Positions 36,886 through 44,518 of a DNA stretch of 64,000 nucleotides are shown in pieces. The notes under the pieces were generated by a model that made no database searches, was not told the DNA's origin, and was given only the letters and a program-made list of their open reading frames with translations. The stretch covers positions 1-64,000 of the forward strand of contig CAJGCA010000001.1 of assembly GCA_904501705.1 (NCBI GenBank), read 5' to 3'. A program made the position numbers and the translations under genes. Every line of letters starts with the position of its first letter. Positions within the stretch are counted from its first letter, which is position 1. This DNA comes from Clostridiaceae bacterium. GTDB taxonomy: Bacteria > Bacillota > Clostridia > Oscillospirales > Acutalibacteraceae.

Positions 36886-36940
36886 AATCCCGTTCCTTTT
36901 CTCATCACACGCGCGGCACACAACCGCACTTAAACAGCAA

Positions 36941-36985
36941 GAAAGGGAACACATTTTCTCCGACGGAGAAAAGGCGGTCCCTTTC
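36941..36985 (-). terminator. Hairpin downstream of the S1-domain gene
   Basis: On the minus strand AAGGGAC...TTTTCTCC pairs with GGAGAAAA...GTTCCCTT around GTC, with a few mismatches in the middle, and runs into TTCTT. It lies 16 bases after the S1-domain gene stop codon. Confidence 0.65.
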
Positions 36986-37001
36986 AAAATGATCCGGATT
37001 T

Positions 37002-37448
37002 TTATTGGCCGCCGCGGGGCGTCTTGCGGGCAAATCCGCCGTGCTTGCTATCCATCGAACGCTTGATGTCGGAAAACTTCTCGTCGCTGGTAGCCTTAAA
37101 GCGGCTCATCATATCCTCAAAGTTCTCGCTGCGAGAGGAAGAAGAGTTCCATTCAAAGTTATCAGGGCGACCGGAAAACGTCTGGCGACGCGGTGCAACA
37201 GTGCGCGGTGCAGGCGGCGACGCTTTCTTCATTGAAAGGCTGATCTTACCACCCTCACCAATGCTAAGCACCTTCACCTTGACAGTCTGTCCCTCAGTGA
37301 TAAAGTCTCGGATCTCCTTGACGTATGTAGAAGCCACCTCGGAAATATGGACCATACCGGTCTTCTTTTCCGGGAGCTCGACGAACGCACCAAACTTGGT
37401 AATACCGGTAACTTTACCCTCTAATACCGCTCCAACCTCTAACTGCAT
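37002..37448 (-). CDS. yabR: S1-domain RNA-binding protein (YabR family)
   Basis: A 148-residue protein. An S1 domain spans about 3-75 (VGAVLEGKVTGITKFGAFVE, GMVHISEVAS, VKVLSIGEGGKISLSMK), followed by a low-complexity, basic and Ser-rich tail. YabR (a general stress-type S1 protein) follows divIC in Bacillus, as here. Its RNA target is unknown. The ATG has GGAAG about 4 bases away and AGGGGGA further upstream; the start agrees with the domain edge. Confidence 0.9.
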   Translation of the reverse strand: MQLEVGAVLEGKVTGITKFGAFVELPEKKTGMVHISEVASTYVKEIRDFITEGQTVKVKVLSIGEGGKISLSMKKASPPAPRTVAPRRQTFSGRPDNFEWNSSSSRSENFEDMMSRFKATSDEKFSDIKRSMDSKHGGFARKTPRGGQ

Positions 37449-37470
37449 AGACTTCCAAAATCCCCCTAGG

Positions 37471-37752
37471 TCAATTTACGAACTGATATACCTGATCGTA
37501 CGGACCGATATAGCCGTCCTCACGCAAATATTGCTCTAAATTCTCATCAATATTGTCGACTTTATTTTGCAAATCCTCGAGATAGATTTCCTCGACCGCT
37601 TTGCGTTCCGCCAGCGCATCAATCTCCGCCTGTTTCTCGTTGAGCTGCATCTGGATCTGCACCAGTTTGAAAAAGCCGAAGGCTACGACCGCAACTATGA
37701 CAACACGGAACAAAGCACTATTCTTTTTGCGTTGACGACGCCCTGTTCTCAT
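37471..37752 (-). CDS. divIC: Septum formation initiator DivIC/FtsB-like
   Basis: A 93-residue bitopic protein: basic cytoplasmic start (RTGRRQRKKN), one membrane helix (about 15-34), then a coiled coil (QMQLNEKQAEIDALAERKAV) and the conserved C-terminal patch LREDGYIGPYDQVYQF. DivIC joins FtsL and DivIB in the divisome. The ATG follows GGGGGTGGCAAT. The gene lies between yabQ and yabR exactly as in Bacillus. Confidence 0.9.
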   Translation of the reverse strand: MRTGRRQRKKNSALFRVVIVAVVAFGFFKLVQIQMQLNEKQAEIDALAERKAVEEIYLEDLQNKVDNIDENLEQYLREDGYIGPYDQVYQFVN

Positions 37753-37828
37753 ATTGCCACCCCCGCAATGCAATCCTATAGCCAAAATAAATTCACACTG
37801 TCTATTCTACAGTCAAACGGCACAAATT

Positions 37829-38299
37829 TCAAGAGTTTTTTTGAAAAAAACGTGATTTTTTTTGCGCTTTTTTTACACTTTTTCCTATTTTCTCCCGCAA
37901 GAGTGAAAAAACACGAAAAATCGCCGTCATTGCCAGCCGAAACGGGATAGTTATCCACGACAAAACCGTCCGAAACACACGGTACAAAAAACGCAGCAGC
38001 AGGTAAAGTGCACGGCTGAACAACCTACCGATGGTTAGATGCTGTACAATCATACCAATCGCAATACCGAAAAACAGAAGCGGATGCATCCGCCCATCCA
38101 TCACCGCTAAGGAAAAGAAAAAGGTTACTAAAGCTGCCAACACGAAAAAGGCGACATCACCAAGAAAGACCGGCAATCGGTTACGACGGCGCATTTTGCT
38201 CAAGACATTAAAGCAATCAAACACAAATCCCAGGCATACGCCAAGCGCGCCGCTCTCAATAAGCAGGGCGACCTGATGCCGTCCTATCCACTCAGGCAC
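37829..38299 (-). CDS. yabQ: Spore cortex biosynthesis membrane protein YabQ
   Basis: A 156-residue polytopic membrane protein with about four hydrophobic segments in the first 110 residues and a basic C-terminal tail. LIESGALGVCLGFVFDCFNV is the typical start of YabQ, a mother-cell membrane protein needed for cortex formation. The start is GTG, with GGTGA overlapping the end of yabP, 6 bases upstream. The order yabP-yabQ-divIC supports the call. Confidence 0.88.
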   Translation of the reverse strand: MPEWIGRHQVALLIESGALGVCLGFVFDCFNVLSKMRRRNRLPVFLGDVAFFVLAALVTFFFSLAVMDGRMHPLLFFGIAIGMIVQHLTIGRLFSRALYLLLRFLYRVFRTVLSWITIPFRLAMTAIFRVFSLLREKIGKSVKKAQKKSRFFQKNS

Positions 38300-38305
38300 G
38301 GCAAA

Positions 38306-38584
38306 TCACCGAAACAGGCGGCCAAAGAATCCGCCGCCTTTATGGCTGTCAGCGTACTCCAGAGCGCGGATGTTGCCCTCGATTGATAGCAAACCACACG
38401 CAAGATCCAGCTGTCGGATGTGCAATCCACTGCCGTGGATCGTCAGCTCCCCGAGCGGCGTGTATGCCAGAACGGTTGTTTCATCAAAGCTGTCCACATC
38501 CGACACGCCTGTCAATTCCAACTGCTGCCTTTCCTGCATAATCAGCTGATGCGATGTATGCATTTGTTTATCGTTACGTTCCAT
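38306..38584 (-). CDS. yabP: Sporulation protein YabP
   Basis: A 92-residue YabP/YqfC-type protein with QQLELTGVSDVDSFDETTVL, GELTIHGSGLHI, LSIEGNIRALEY and the C-terminal GGGFFGRLFR. YabP is required for normal cortex in sporulating Bacillus. GGAGG lies 7 bases before the chosen ATG; the six codons upstream (MDGGGA) overlap that ribosome site and are rejected. Confidence 0.9.
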   Translation of the reverse strand: MERNDKQMHTSHQLIMQERQQLELTGVSDVDSFDETTVLAYTPLGELTIHGSGLHIRQLDLACGLLSIEGNIRALEYADSHKGGGFFGRLFR

Positions 38585-38644
38585 AGCGCCGCCTCCATCC
38601 ATTCATAAGAATATGTATGAACAAAGAGAGGCGGGTATGCTCAG

Positions 38645-38887
38645 TCAAGGTAAAACTTCATACAACATTGCCGCATCGTTTTTGGCTACCGTTTCCTGCA
38701 CGGCAATAACGCGTGCGCGCAGTTGCCGGGCGCCGAGCGTGATCTCAATCACATCTCCCACCTTCACATCGTACGATGCCCGCGCAGGCTTCGCGTTGAC
38801 AAGCACCTTCCCCGCATCGCACGCCTCGTTGGCTACCGTACGGCGTTTGATCAAACGAGACACTTTCAAATATTTATCTAAACGCAT
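38645..38887 (-). CDS. rqcP: S4-domain RNA-binding protein RqcP (YabO/Hsp15 family)
   Basis: An 80-residue S4 protein: RLDKYLKVSRLIKRRTVANE (2-21) is the S4 core, followed by GKVLVNAKPARASYDVKVGD. In Bacillus RqcP works with RqcH to add poly-alanine tails to stalled nascent chains on 50S subunits. GGGGGAGAAGAATT precedes the ATG. It heads the rqcP-yabP-yabQ-divIC-yabR run, just after the HU gene terminator. Confidence 0.93.
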   Translation of the reverse strand: MRLDKYLKVSRLIKRRTVANEACDAGKVLVNAKPARASYDVKVGDVIEITLGARQLRARVIAVQETVAKNDAAMLYEVLP

Positions 38888-38904
38888 AATTCTTCTCCCC
38901 CAAT

Positions 38905-38935
38905 GACAAAAAAAGCCGTCCGAACGGACGGCTTT
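38905..38935 (-). terminator. Terminator of the HU gene
   Basis: On the minus strand AAAGCCGTCC pairs with GGACGGCTTT around GTTC, followed by TTTTTG. It is 13 bases after the HU stop codon. Confidence 0.92.
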
Positions 38936-38948
38936 AATCGTGCAGTGT

Positions 38949-39221
38949 TTATTTCACAGCGTTCTTCAGAGCCGCGCCGGCCTTGAAGACGGGCTGCTTG
39001 GAAGCAGCGATCTTGATGGCTTCCTTGGTCTGGGGGTTACGGCCCATGCGAGCAGCGCGCTCACGGACTTCAAAAGTACCGAAACCAATCAACTGGACCT
39101 TCTCACCGGCGACCAGAGCGGCCTCGATGGAACCAACGACAGCAGCAACAGCCTTCTCGGCATCTTTCTTGGACAGACCAGCCTTCTCCGCAACAGCGGC
39201 AATGAGTTCTACCTTGTTCAT
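38949..39221 (-). CDS. hup: HU-family nucleoid DNA-binding protein
   Basis: A 90-residue HU protein. [20 protein letters not shown] is the start, [20 protein letters not shown] is the beta-arm base, and [20 protein letters not shown] the DNA-contact arm. It bends and compacts DNA as a dimer. GGAGG lies 8-9 bases before the ATG; a longer ORF to 39293 is not supported. Strong promoter and terminator match high expression. Confidence 0.97.
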   Translation of the reverse strand: MNKVELIAAVAEKAGLSKKDAEKAVAAVVGSIEAALVAGEKVQLIGFGTFEVRERAARMGRNPQTKEAIKIAASKQPVFKAGAALKNAVK

Positions 39222-39313
39222 AACGATATACCTCCAAAAAATTATATTCCAGCGGCGCGTTGCCGCACTGTGGATAAAATGCACAAACGGCAAAAATGAC
39301 CGCTGTCAATATA

Positions 39314-39342
39314 ACTATACACCTTCTAAGGTCTTTTTGCAA
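39314..39342 (-). promoter_or_regulatory. SigmaA-type promoter of the HU gene
   Basis: On the minus strand TTGCAA (39337-39342) and TATAGT (39314-39319) are 17 bases apart; the leader is about 90 bases. Confidence 0.6.
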
Positions 39343-39467
39343 GGGGAAATTTCTTTTTCGGCTGTTTCGCAAAAAACGCGCCGCGTTTTCTGTTAAAAAC
39401 GCCAAAATATCACGCACAAATGTCCCGTTTATAGCGAAACTCGCAACTCTGCTAATGCGTTAGCGCA

Positions 39468-40409
39468 TTAATAGAATGTAGCGACCTCATTTTCGGGAGC
39501 GTCTGTTTTAACGACCGTTATCGCGGTTAACACTGGCCCGACACGCCCATAGCAAGCGTGTTCACGAATGCTTATCGAAGCTTCTAACACGACCCAATCG
39601 CGGCTTTTGAGCGTCGACACGTCCGTCCACTCGCACACGAGGCCGGCAAAGCGAATATCATCAGCGCAGCAGGTCATCAACGGTCTGCCGATGATAAAAC
39701 AGCCCTTGGGGACGGAACGATCGACCATAACTTGCCCTTTGAATTTTACTTTTTTTCCGTCGTAAACGTTCAGCTCCTCTGACAGATCCCGATACCACAA
39801 GGCATAATCACTATCTTCTATCGTGATCATCGCCGCATCCTTATCAAAGGGCAACGGGTCCTCAATGTTGTCGTATTCCACGTCGTTCTCACTATATTCA
39901 TAGGCGATTTCGGAACGGCGGGTTACGCCGCGCACGATCTTATGCAGGGTCATTTTATCCAACCCCTTTTGCGCGCGGTTAAAGATCACAAGTTCAGGTG
40001 ACCCGAGTTTGTCCACGACCAGATTGCGCATATTCGCGTTGTACGCGGCAAAGGTGTTGGCATCTGCAAACAGCATCTCCTGATAGATCACCCAGTTTTT
40101 GGGCATATTCTGGAACAATGTGCTGAGCAGCCACATCCCGTTATATTCAATTATGACGCGCTGTGCGCGATGCTTCTTTTGCAGTGCAGTCAGATTCTCT
40201 GCCGTCAACTGTTCCGGTTCTTCGATTGTTTCAATATAGACATTTTGGGAAGGGTAACGGCTGACATCCAGCTCCGTCTCCCCCTCCTCACACAGCAAAA
40301 CAAGCGTGCGCTCACCGCTGTTGAAGCGTTTATCCTCTAGCGTCCCTTGAATGAACGAGGTTTTTCCGGCATCGAGAAAGCCGGTGAACAAATAAACGGG
40401 GATTTCCAT
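39468..40409 (-). CDS. G3E GTPase (CobW/P47K-like) fused to a YcgQ/TIGR03943-like domain
   Basis: A 313-residue protein. The N-terminal half is a SIMIBI GTPase with Walker A GFLDAGKTSF (10-19). It lacks the CxCC metal site of classic CobW proteins. The C-terminal part (about 195-313) contains DGKKVKFKGQVMVD, CFIIGRPLMTCCADDIRFAG and LKSRDWVVLEASI, which resemble the TIGR03943/DUF1980 domain found on YcgQ proteins that accompany YcgR/YraQ permeases. The family context suggests metal handling, with the GTPase loading or controlling a partner. It starts one base after the histidine-rich CobW gene, so they are co-translated. The function is unproved. Confidence 0.78.
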   Translation of the reverse strand: MEIPVYLFTGFLDAGKTSFIQGTLEDKRFNSGERTLVLLCEEGETELDVSRYPSQNVYIETIEEPEQLTAENLTALQKKHRAQRVIIEYNGMWLLSTLFQNMPKNWVIYQEMLFADANTFAAYNANMRNLVVDKLGSPELVIFNRAQKGLDKMTLHKIVRGVTRRSEIAYEYSENDVEYDNIEDPLPFDKDAAMITIEDSDYALWYRDLSEELNVYDGKKVKFKGQVMVDRSVPKGCFIIGRPLMTCCADDIRFAGLVCEWTDVSTLKSRDWVVLEASISIREHACYGRVGPVLTAITVVKTDAPENEVATFY

Positions 40410-40410
40410 T

Positions 40411-41559
40411 TTACGCCTCCTCGGTGTGGGGTAAGCGAAAAAGCTCGGCGACCGCCGCCTTGTTGAGCTGTGCGCCGATCACGCAAAGACGGCCGATCAC
40501 ATCCGCACCGCCGACACGAACGTCCGGAGCACCGGGAACATAATCGAAATGAATCCACTGTCCGTCCTCACCCGCAACAATACCCTTGGCGCGCAGGACA
40601 GCGCCGAAGCGGTGTTCATCCTGCAGAGCCTCCAATGCGTGCAGAATATCCGCCTTTGAGTAAACGATCGCCGTCTCGGCACCCCAACTGGTGAACACAT
40701 CGTCCGCGTAGTGGCGGTGATGATGATGTCCATGGTGATGGTGATGGTCGTGATCGTGATCGTGCTCATGACAATGGCACTCTTCCTCATCGTGATGGTG
40801 ATGATGATCGCCATACTCCTCGTGATGATGGCAGTGACACTCTTCATCGTGATCGTGTTGATGGTGATGCTCATCTTCGTGGTGATCGTGGCTATGATGG
40901 TGATGATGTCCGCATTCGGGGCAGACCTCCTCTTCCTCCAGCATAGCCATCGCCGCTTCAAGCGTATTTTTCCGTTCCATCGCCATCAGGATCTGCGCGC
41001 CCTCCAGTTGCGACCACGGGGTCGTAATAATCGTCACGCCCTTGTTGCGGTCACGCAGAAGTTCAACGCAAGCCGTCAGCTTTTCTTGCGTTATTCCGTC
41101 GGTACGGCTGAGAACGATACAGCCCGCGTGCTCGATCTGATCATTGTAAAACTCGCCGAAGTTTTTCATATAAATGTGGCACTTGGTCGCGTCGGCGACA
41201 GTCGTAAAGCTGTTTAGCTTCACATCCTCTGATGCGATCTTTTCCACCGCACGTATGACGTCGCTAAGCTTACCGACACCCGACGGCTCGATAAGAATGC
41301 GGTCAGGCGAGAACCGCTCGAGCACCTTGCCGAGCGCCTCGGTGAAATCACCAACCAGACTGCAGCAGATACAACCGGAGTTCATCTCCGTAATCTCAAT
41401 GCCGGCCTCCTTCAAAAAGCCACCGTCGATGCCGATCTCACCGAATTCGTTCTCGATGAGAACCAGCTTCTCCCCCGTATAAGCTTCTTTAATAAGCTTT
41501 TTGATGAGCGTGGTCTTCCCCGCGCCCAAAAAGCCCGAAAAAATATCGATCTTCGTCAT
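40411..41559 (-). CDS. CobW-type G3E GTPase with a very histidine-rich insert (metallochaperone)
   Basis: A 382-residue CobW/ZNG1-type GTPase. Walker A is GFLGAGKTT (9-17), the metal-binding CxCC motif is GCICCSLVG (62-70), and the Walker B region is DRILIEPSGVG. The guanine motif normally NKxD reads SRTD here. Between the GTPase and the C-terminal CobW domain lies an insert of about 70 residues (about 216-290) with some 37 histidines plus Asp, Glu and Cys, a strong zinc or other metal store. The C-terminal domain (about 290-382) has FGAVLRAKG and HFDYVPG. The ATG follows AAAGGACAGATATT. Likely role: delivering or storing a transition metal. Confidence 0.9.
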   Translation of the reverse strand: MTKIDIFSGFLGAGKTTLIKKLIKEAYTGEKLVLIENEFGEIGIDGGFLKEAGIEITEMNSGCICCSLVGDFTEALGKVLERFSPDRILIEPSGVGKLSDVIRAVEKIASEDVKLNSFTTVADATKCHIYMKNFGEFYNDQIEHAGCIVLSRTDGITQEKLTACVELLRDRNKGVTIITTPWSQLEGAQILMAMERKNTLEAAMAMLEEEEVCPECGHHHHHSHDHHEDEHHHQHDHDEECHCHHHEEYGDHHHHHDEEECHCHEHDHDHDHHHHHGHHHHRHYADDVFTSWGAETAIVYSKADILHALEALQDEHRFGAVLRAKGIVAGEDGQWIHFDYVPGAPDVRVGGADVIGRLCVIGAQLNKAAVAELFRLPHTEEA

Positions 41560-41593
41560 AATATCTGTCCTTTCAACTTCGTTTACGACACAC

Positions 41594-41622
41594 AGTATAG
41601 CACGATTTACGCCCGTTTTCAA
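41594..41622 (-). promoter_or_regulatory. SigmaA-type promoter of the G3E GTPase pair
   Basis: On the minus strand TTGAAA (41617-41622) and TATACT (41594-41599) are 17 bases apart, 34 bases before the CobW start. I see no clear Zur-type palindrome over it. Confidence 0.6.
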
Positions 41623-41735
41623 CCGCCTTTTGTCGATTTTTGTAACATTCAGCCTACATTGGCATCATCAACGTGAAGAGAATTTGTGCAGTTGACGAAA
41701 ACGTGAATTTTTCAAGGTTTTTCGCCATTTTCAGG

Positions 41736-41764
41736 TTGATTTTTTTGGATAATTTTAGTATAAT
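41736..41764 (+). promoter_or_regulatory. SigmaA-type promoter of the PHP gene
   Basis: TTGATT (41736-41741), 17-base spacer, perfect TATAAT (41759-41764), 59 bases before the start codon. The remaining divergent intergenic DNA (about 41623-41735) shows nothing else I can identify. Confidence 0.65.
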
Positions 41765-41823
41765 ACCCTTATGTTGGTGAATGGATATACGGTTTCAGGG
41801 GGATAATCTCACGGAGGGGTAAA

Positions 41824-42663
41824 ATGGCTATCGACTTGCACTGCCACACAAAAATTTCCGACGGCTCAATGGGCATTGACGAACTGCTCGCTACGGCAAA
41901 GCGCCGCGGCATCACCGCGCTTGCCATCACCGACCACGATGCGATCGCCGGCGCAACCCGCGCAGTGATCGCCGGCAAGCGTGTCGGAATCGACGTCATC
42001 CACGGTGTCGAATTCTCTGCCTACGACAAAAAACGCGATCGCCGTGTGCACATTCTCGGCTACCTCTGCGACTATCCCGACCGTCTCGAGGGTATGTGCC
42101 GTCAGATCAGCGCAGCACGCCGCACTGCTGCCACGGAGATGGTGCGCAAGGTACTCCGCTACTACCCCATCATCCCCGACTCTATCGCCCGCTGTGCTTC
42201 CGGCAGCTCGGCGATCTTCAAACAGCACATTATGCACGCGCTGATCGACGCGGGTTACGCCTCTTCTTTCTTCGGTGAGGTATTTGAGAAGCTCTTCAAC
42301 CGTAAAAACGGTTGCGCCTATATCCCGTTTGACTATCCGGACGTGTACGAGATCATCGACCTTATTCACAGTGCAGGCGGGATCGCTGTGATGGCGCACC
42401 CTTACACCTACCACAGCGAAGAGTTGATGGAAGAACTCGTCGAAAGCGGCAAGCTCGATGGCATCGAGGTGTGGCGTCCGACGCACACCGAGGAGCAAGT
42501 CACAGCACTCACCGCCTTTGCAGAGCAGCACGGGCTGCTGGTGACCGGCGGCAGCGATTTTCACGGGATGTACGCCAAGACTGCCCGACCGCTCGGGTGT
42601 CAGGCTCCCGAAGATACGGTGCAGAAGATGCGCGCCTATAAAGCGCAGAAAAAGCGCGGATAA
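41824..42663 (+). CDS. PHP-domain phosphoesterase (RNase AM/YciV-like)
   Basis: A 279-residue PHP metal-dependent phosphatase. The metal-binding set begins with DLHCHTKISDG (His6, His8, Asp13), then ITDHDAIAG (Asp37, His38, Asp39), GVEFSAY, AHPYTY and the final GGSDFHG. Relatives include the 3',5'-nucleoside bisphosphate phosphatase / 5'-3' exoribonuclease AM; some are uncharacterised. GGAGGGG lies about 5 bases before the ATG. A small TSCPD gene follows after 15 bases, so the two are co-transcribed. Confidence 0.85.
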   Translation: MAIDLHCHTKISDGSMGIDELLATAKRRGITALAITDHDAIAGATRAVIAGKRVGIDVIHGVEFSAYDKKRDRRVHILGYLCDYPDRLEGMCRQISAARRTAATEMVRKVLRYYPIIPDSIARCASGSSAIFKQHIMHALIDAGYASSFFGEVFEKLFNRKNGCAYIPFDYPDVYEIIDLIHSAGGIAVMAHPYTYHSEELMEELVESGKLDGIEVWRPTHTEEQVTALTAFAEQHGLLVTGGSDFHGMYAKTARPLGCQAPEDTVQKMRAYKAQKKRG

Positions 42664-42678
42664 CAGGAGGCAACCACA

Positions 42679-42930
42679 ATGAGTCATTCCTACAAGACCC
42701 AAGGCGTTTGCTCTCGCAACATTTCCTTCGACATTCGTGACGGCCGTGTGTATGACGTCCGTTTTGACGGCGGCTGCAACGGCAACACACAGGGCATTTC
42801 TGGCCTTGTGGACGGTATGACCGTCGACGAGGTCATCCGCCGTCTGTCCGGCATCCGCTGCGGCTACAAGGGCACTTCCTGCCCCGATCAGCTCGCCAAG
42901 GCGCTGGAAAAAGCAAAACAAGAAGTGTAA
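42679..42930 (+). CDS. TSCPD-domain protein (TIGR03905 family)
   Basis: An 83-residue protein that is almost entirely a TSCPD domain: VCSRNISFDI near the start, DVRFDGGCNGNTQGISGLVD and the Cys motif GYKGTSCPDQLA. Such domains also form the C-terminus of B12-dependent ribonucleotide reductase NrdJ, where they bind metal; the stand-alone protein has no known role. AGGAGG lies about 8 bases upstream of the ATG. Confidence 0.88.
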   Translation: MSHSYKTQGVCSRNISFDIRDGRVYDVRFDGGCNGNTQGISGLVDGMTVDEVIRRLSGIRCGYKGTSCPDQLAKALEKAKQEV

Positions 42931-42931
42931 G

Positions 42932-42966
42932 AAAAATGCTGTTGCAGATTCCTGTAACAGCATTTT
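42932..42966 (+). terminator. Terminator after the TSCPD gene
   Basis: AAAATGCTGTTGCAG pairs with CTGTAACAGCATTTT (one mismatch) around ATTC; the descending arm ends in TTTT. It lies 2 bases after the stop codon and 21 bases before the next gene. Confidence 0.7.
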
Positions 42967-42987
42967 CTGTGTAAAGGAGGGACGATC

Positions 42988-44367
42988 ATGCAATTGCCGC
43001 AAGCGTTTACCGAACGAATGAAACCGTTACTCGGTAACGAGTGGTCGGCATTCCTCGCCGCCTACGACGCTCCTTTGCGTCGCGGTTTGCGCGTCAACAC
43101 CGCCAAAATATCCGCTAAAGAGTTCTGCGCCATTTTCCCGTTGCCGCTGACCCCCTCCCCGTTTGCGTCGGAGGCATTTTACCTCGACGAACCACACAAG
43201 GCGGGCAGTGACCCGCTGCATCACGCAGGAACGTATTATATGCAGGAACCGAGCGCGACTTCAGCAGTCACGGTGCTCGCGCCAAAACCGCACGAGAAGA
43301 TCCTCGACCTCTGCGCCGCTCCAGGCGGCAAATCCACCCAGATTCTCGCCGTGCTTGGCGACAGCGGGTTGCTGTGGAGTAATGAATACGTCCCCAGTCG
43401 TGCACGCATACTTGAGCAAAACCTCGAACGGTGCGGTGCACGGCGACAGGTTATCTCAAACAACGACACCGCCAAACTGTGCAGCACACTCGCCGACTAT
43501 TTTGACGCTGTTCTGGTCGACGCCCCCTGCTCAGGCGAAGGGATGTTCCGCAAGGAACCACAGGCACTAACCGAGTGGAGCTTAGACAACATCCGCCTAT
43601 GCGCTGCGCGACAGACCAAGATTTTGAACAACGCTGCACGCGCTGTGCGACCGGGCGGACGGCTAGTCTATTCGACCTGCACCTTCGCCCCTGAGGAAAA
43701 CGAGGCAGTCATCGCACGTTTTCTTGCCGATTATCCTGACTTTTCGCTTATTCCAATCACCGCCCCATGGGGAACTCCCGCGTTTAACTTTGACCGCATC
43801 CGCTCATTCTGCAGCACCGATACTTGTACAGCGGATCTTTCGGGTTGTCGGCGTATCTTCCCCCAACACGGCGGCGAGGGGCATTTTATCGCGCTGCTGC
43901 AGCGCAACGAGAATGCCACCGCCAATCCGCCGCGGGCATACACTCCACCGATAAAAGACGCCAACCGCGACGCCGCGCGCGAGCTGTATGCGGAGTGCTT
44001 TATTAGCCCGCCAATCGGCGAATTCGTCACCTTCGGCGACTGCGTGCGGTTGTTACCGCCCGAGTTGCCCGATCTGACGGGACTCAACATTCTGTCCGCG
44101 GGCATCCGTGTCGCCGAAGTATGCAAAAACCGACTTGAGCCCTGCCACAGCGCCTTTTTGGCAACCAATCTTGCGGGCTGTCGCCGTGCCGTATCATTAG
44201 CACCGAATGATCCCCATCTGTTCGCGTTTCTGCACGGCGAGGAGCTTGCGCTCAATAGTGAAAAAGGTTGGACAGCCGTCGGTGTCGGTGATCTGCCTGT
44301 CGGTTTCGGAAAATGTGTCGGCGGACGCCTCAAAAATCGCTACCCCAAGGGTTTGCGTTTGCTGTGA
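42988..44367 (+). CDS. rRNA cytosine-C5 methyltransferase, RsmF/YebU-like
   Basis: A 459-residue NOL1/NOP2/Sun-family SAM methyltransferase. [10 protein letters not shown] precedes the core; [16 protein letters not shown] is the SAM loop, [17 protein letters not shown] carries the release cysteine, and [15 protein letters not shown] carries the catalytic cysteine. The extra C-terminal region (about 310-459) with PKGLRLL at the end matches the RsmF-type PUA-like extension. It probably makes 5-methylcytosine in 16S rRNA; the exact site is not known. AAAGGAGG precedes the ATG. Confidence 0.9.
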   Translation: MQLPQAFTERMKPLLGNEWSAFLAAYDAPLRRGLRVNTAKISAKEFCAIFPLPLTPSPFASEAFYLDEPHKAGSDPLHHAGTYYMQEPSATSAVTVLAPKPHEKILDLCAAPGGKSTQILAVLGDSGLLWSNEYVPSRARILEQNLERCGARRQVISNNDTAKLCSTLADYFDAVLVDAPCSGEGMFRKEPQALTEWSLDNIRLCAARQTKILNNAARAVRPGGRLVYSTCTFAPEENEAVIARFLADYPDFSLIPITAPWGTPAFNFDRIRSFCSTDTCTADLSGCRRIFPQHGGEGHFIALLQRNENATANPPRAYTPPIKDANRDAARELYAECFISPPIGEFVTFGDCVRLLPPELPDLTGLNILSAGIRVAEVCKNRLEPCHSAFLATNLAGCRRAVSLAPNDPHLFAFLHGEELALNSEKGWTAVGVGDLPVGFGKCVGGRLKNRYPKGLRLL

Positions 44368-44410
44368 TCACATAAAAAGGAATAATAAGGATAAAATATT
44401 TGTATATTTG

Positions 44411-44454
44411 TACGATTTTCCACACACCCCCTTGCAAACGGGCGAAAAATCGTA
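44411..44454. promoter_or_regulatory. Inverted repeat flanking the pgk -35 box (candidate operator)
   Basis: TACGATTTT (44411-44419) and AAAATCGTA (44446-44454) form an exact 9-base inverted repeat with 26 bases between, spanning the -35 hexamer and spacer of the pgk promoter. The regulator is unknown. Confidence 0.45.
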
Positions 44455-44460
44455 TACAAT
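44432..44460 (+). promoter_or_regulatory. SigmaA-type promoter of pgk-tpiA-gpmI
   Basis: TTGCAA (44432-44437), 17-base spacer, TACAAT (44455-44460), 58 bases before the pgk start codon. Confidence 0.65.
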
Positions 44461-44518
44461 AGTACCGTTCTATGTTATGTTTTTAACAGACAATCTATTT
44501 TTGAAAGGAAGTCATACT

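Noticed and set aside
39453..39470. TAATGCG/CGCATTA hairpin at the end of the G3E GTPase gene as a terminator
   Set aside because: Only 7 pairs, overlaps the stop codon and has no T-run; too weak to annotate.
40704..40920. The repetitive plus-strand GTGATGATG-type tract as a DNA repeat element
   Set aside because: It is the coding sequence of the histidine-rich insert of the CobW-type GTPase; the repeats are irregular and in frame.
41866..43002. A 378-codon minus-strand frame across the PHP and TSCPD genes
   Set aside because: It runs through two well-supported genes and an intergenic terminator; no family resemblance.
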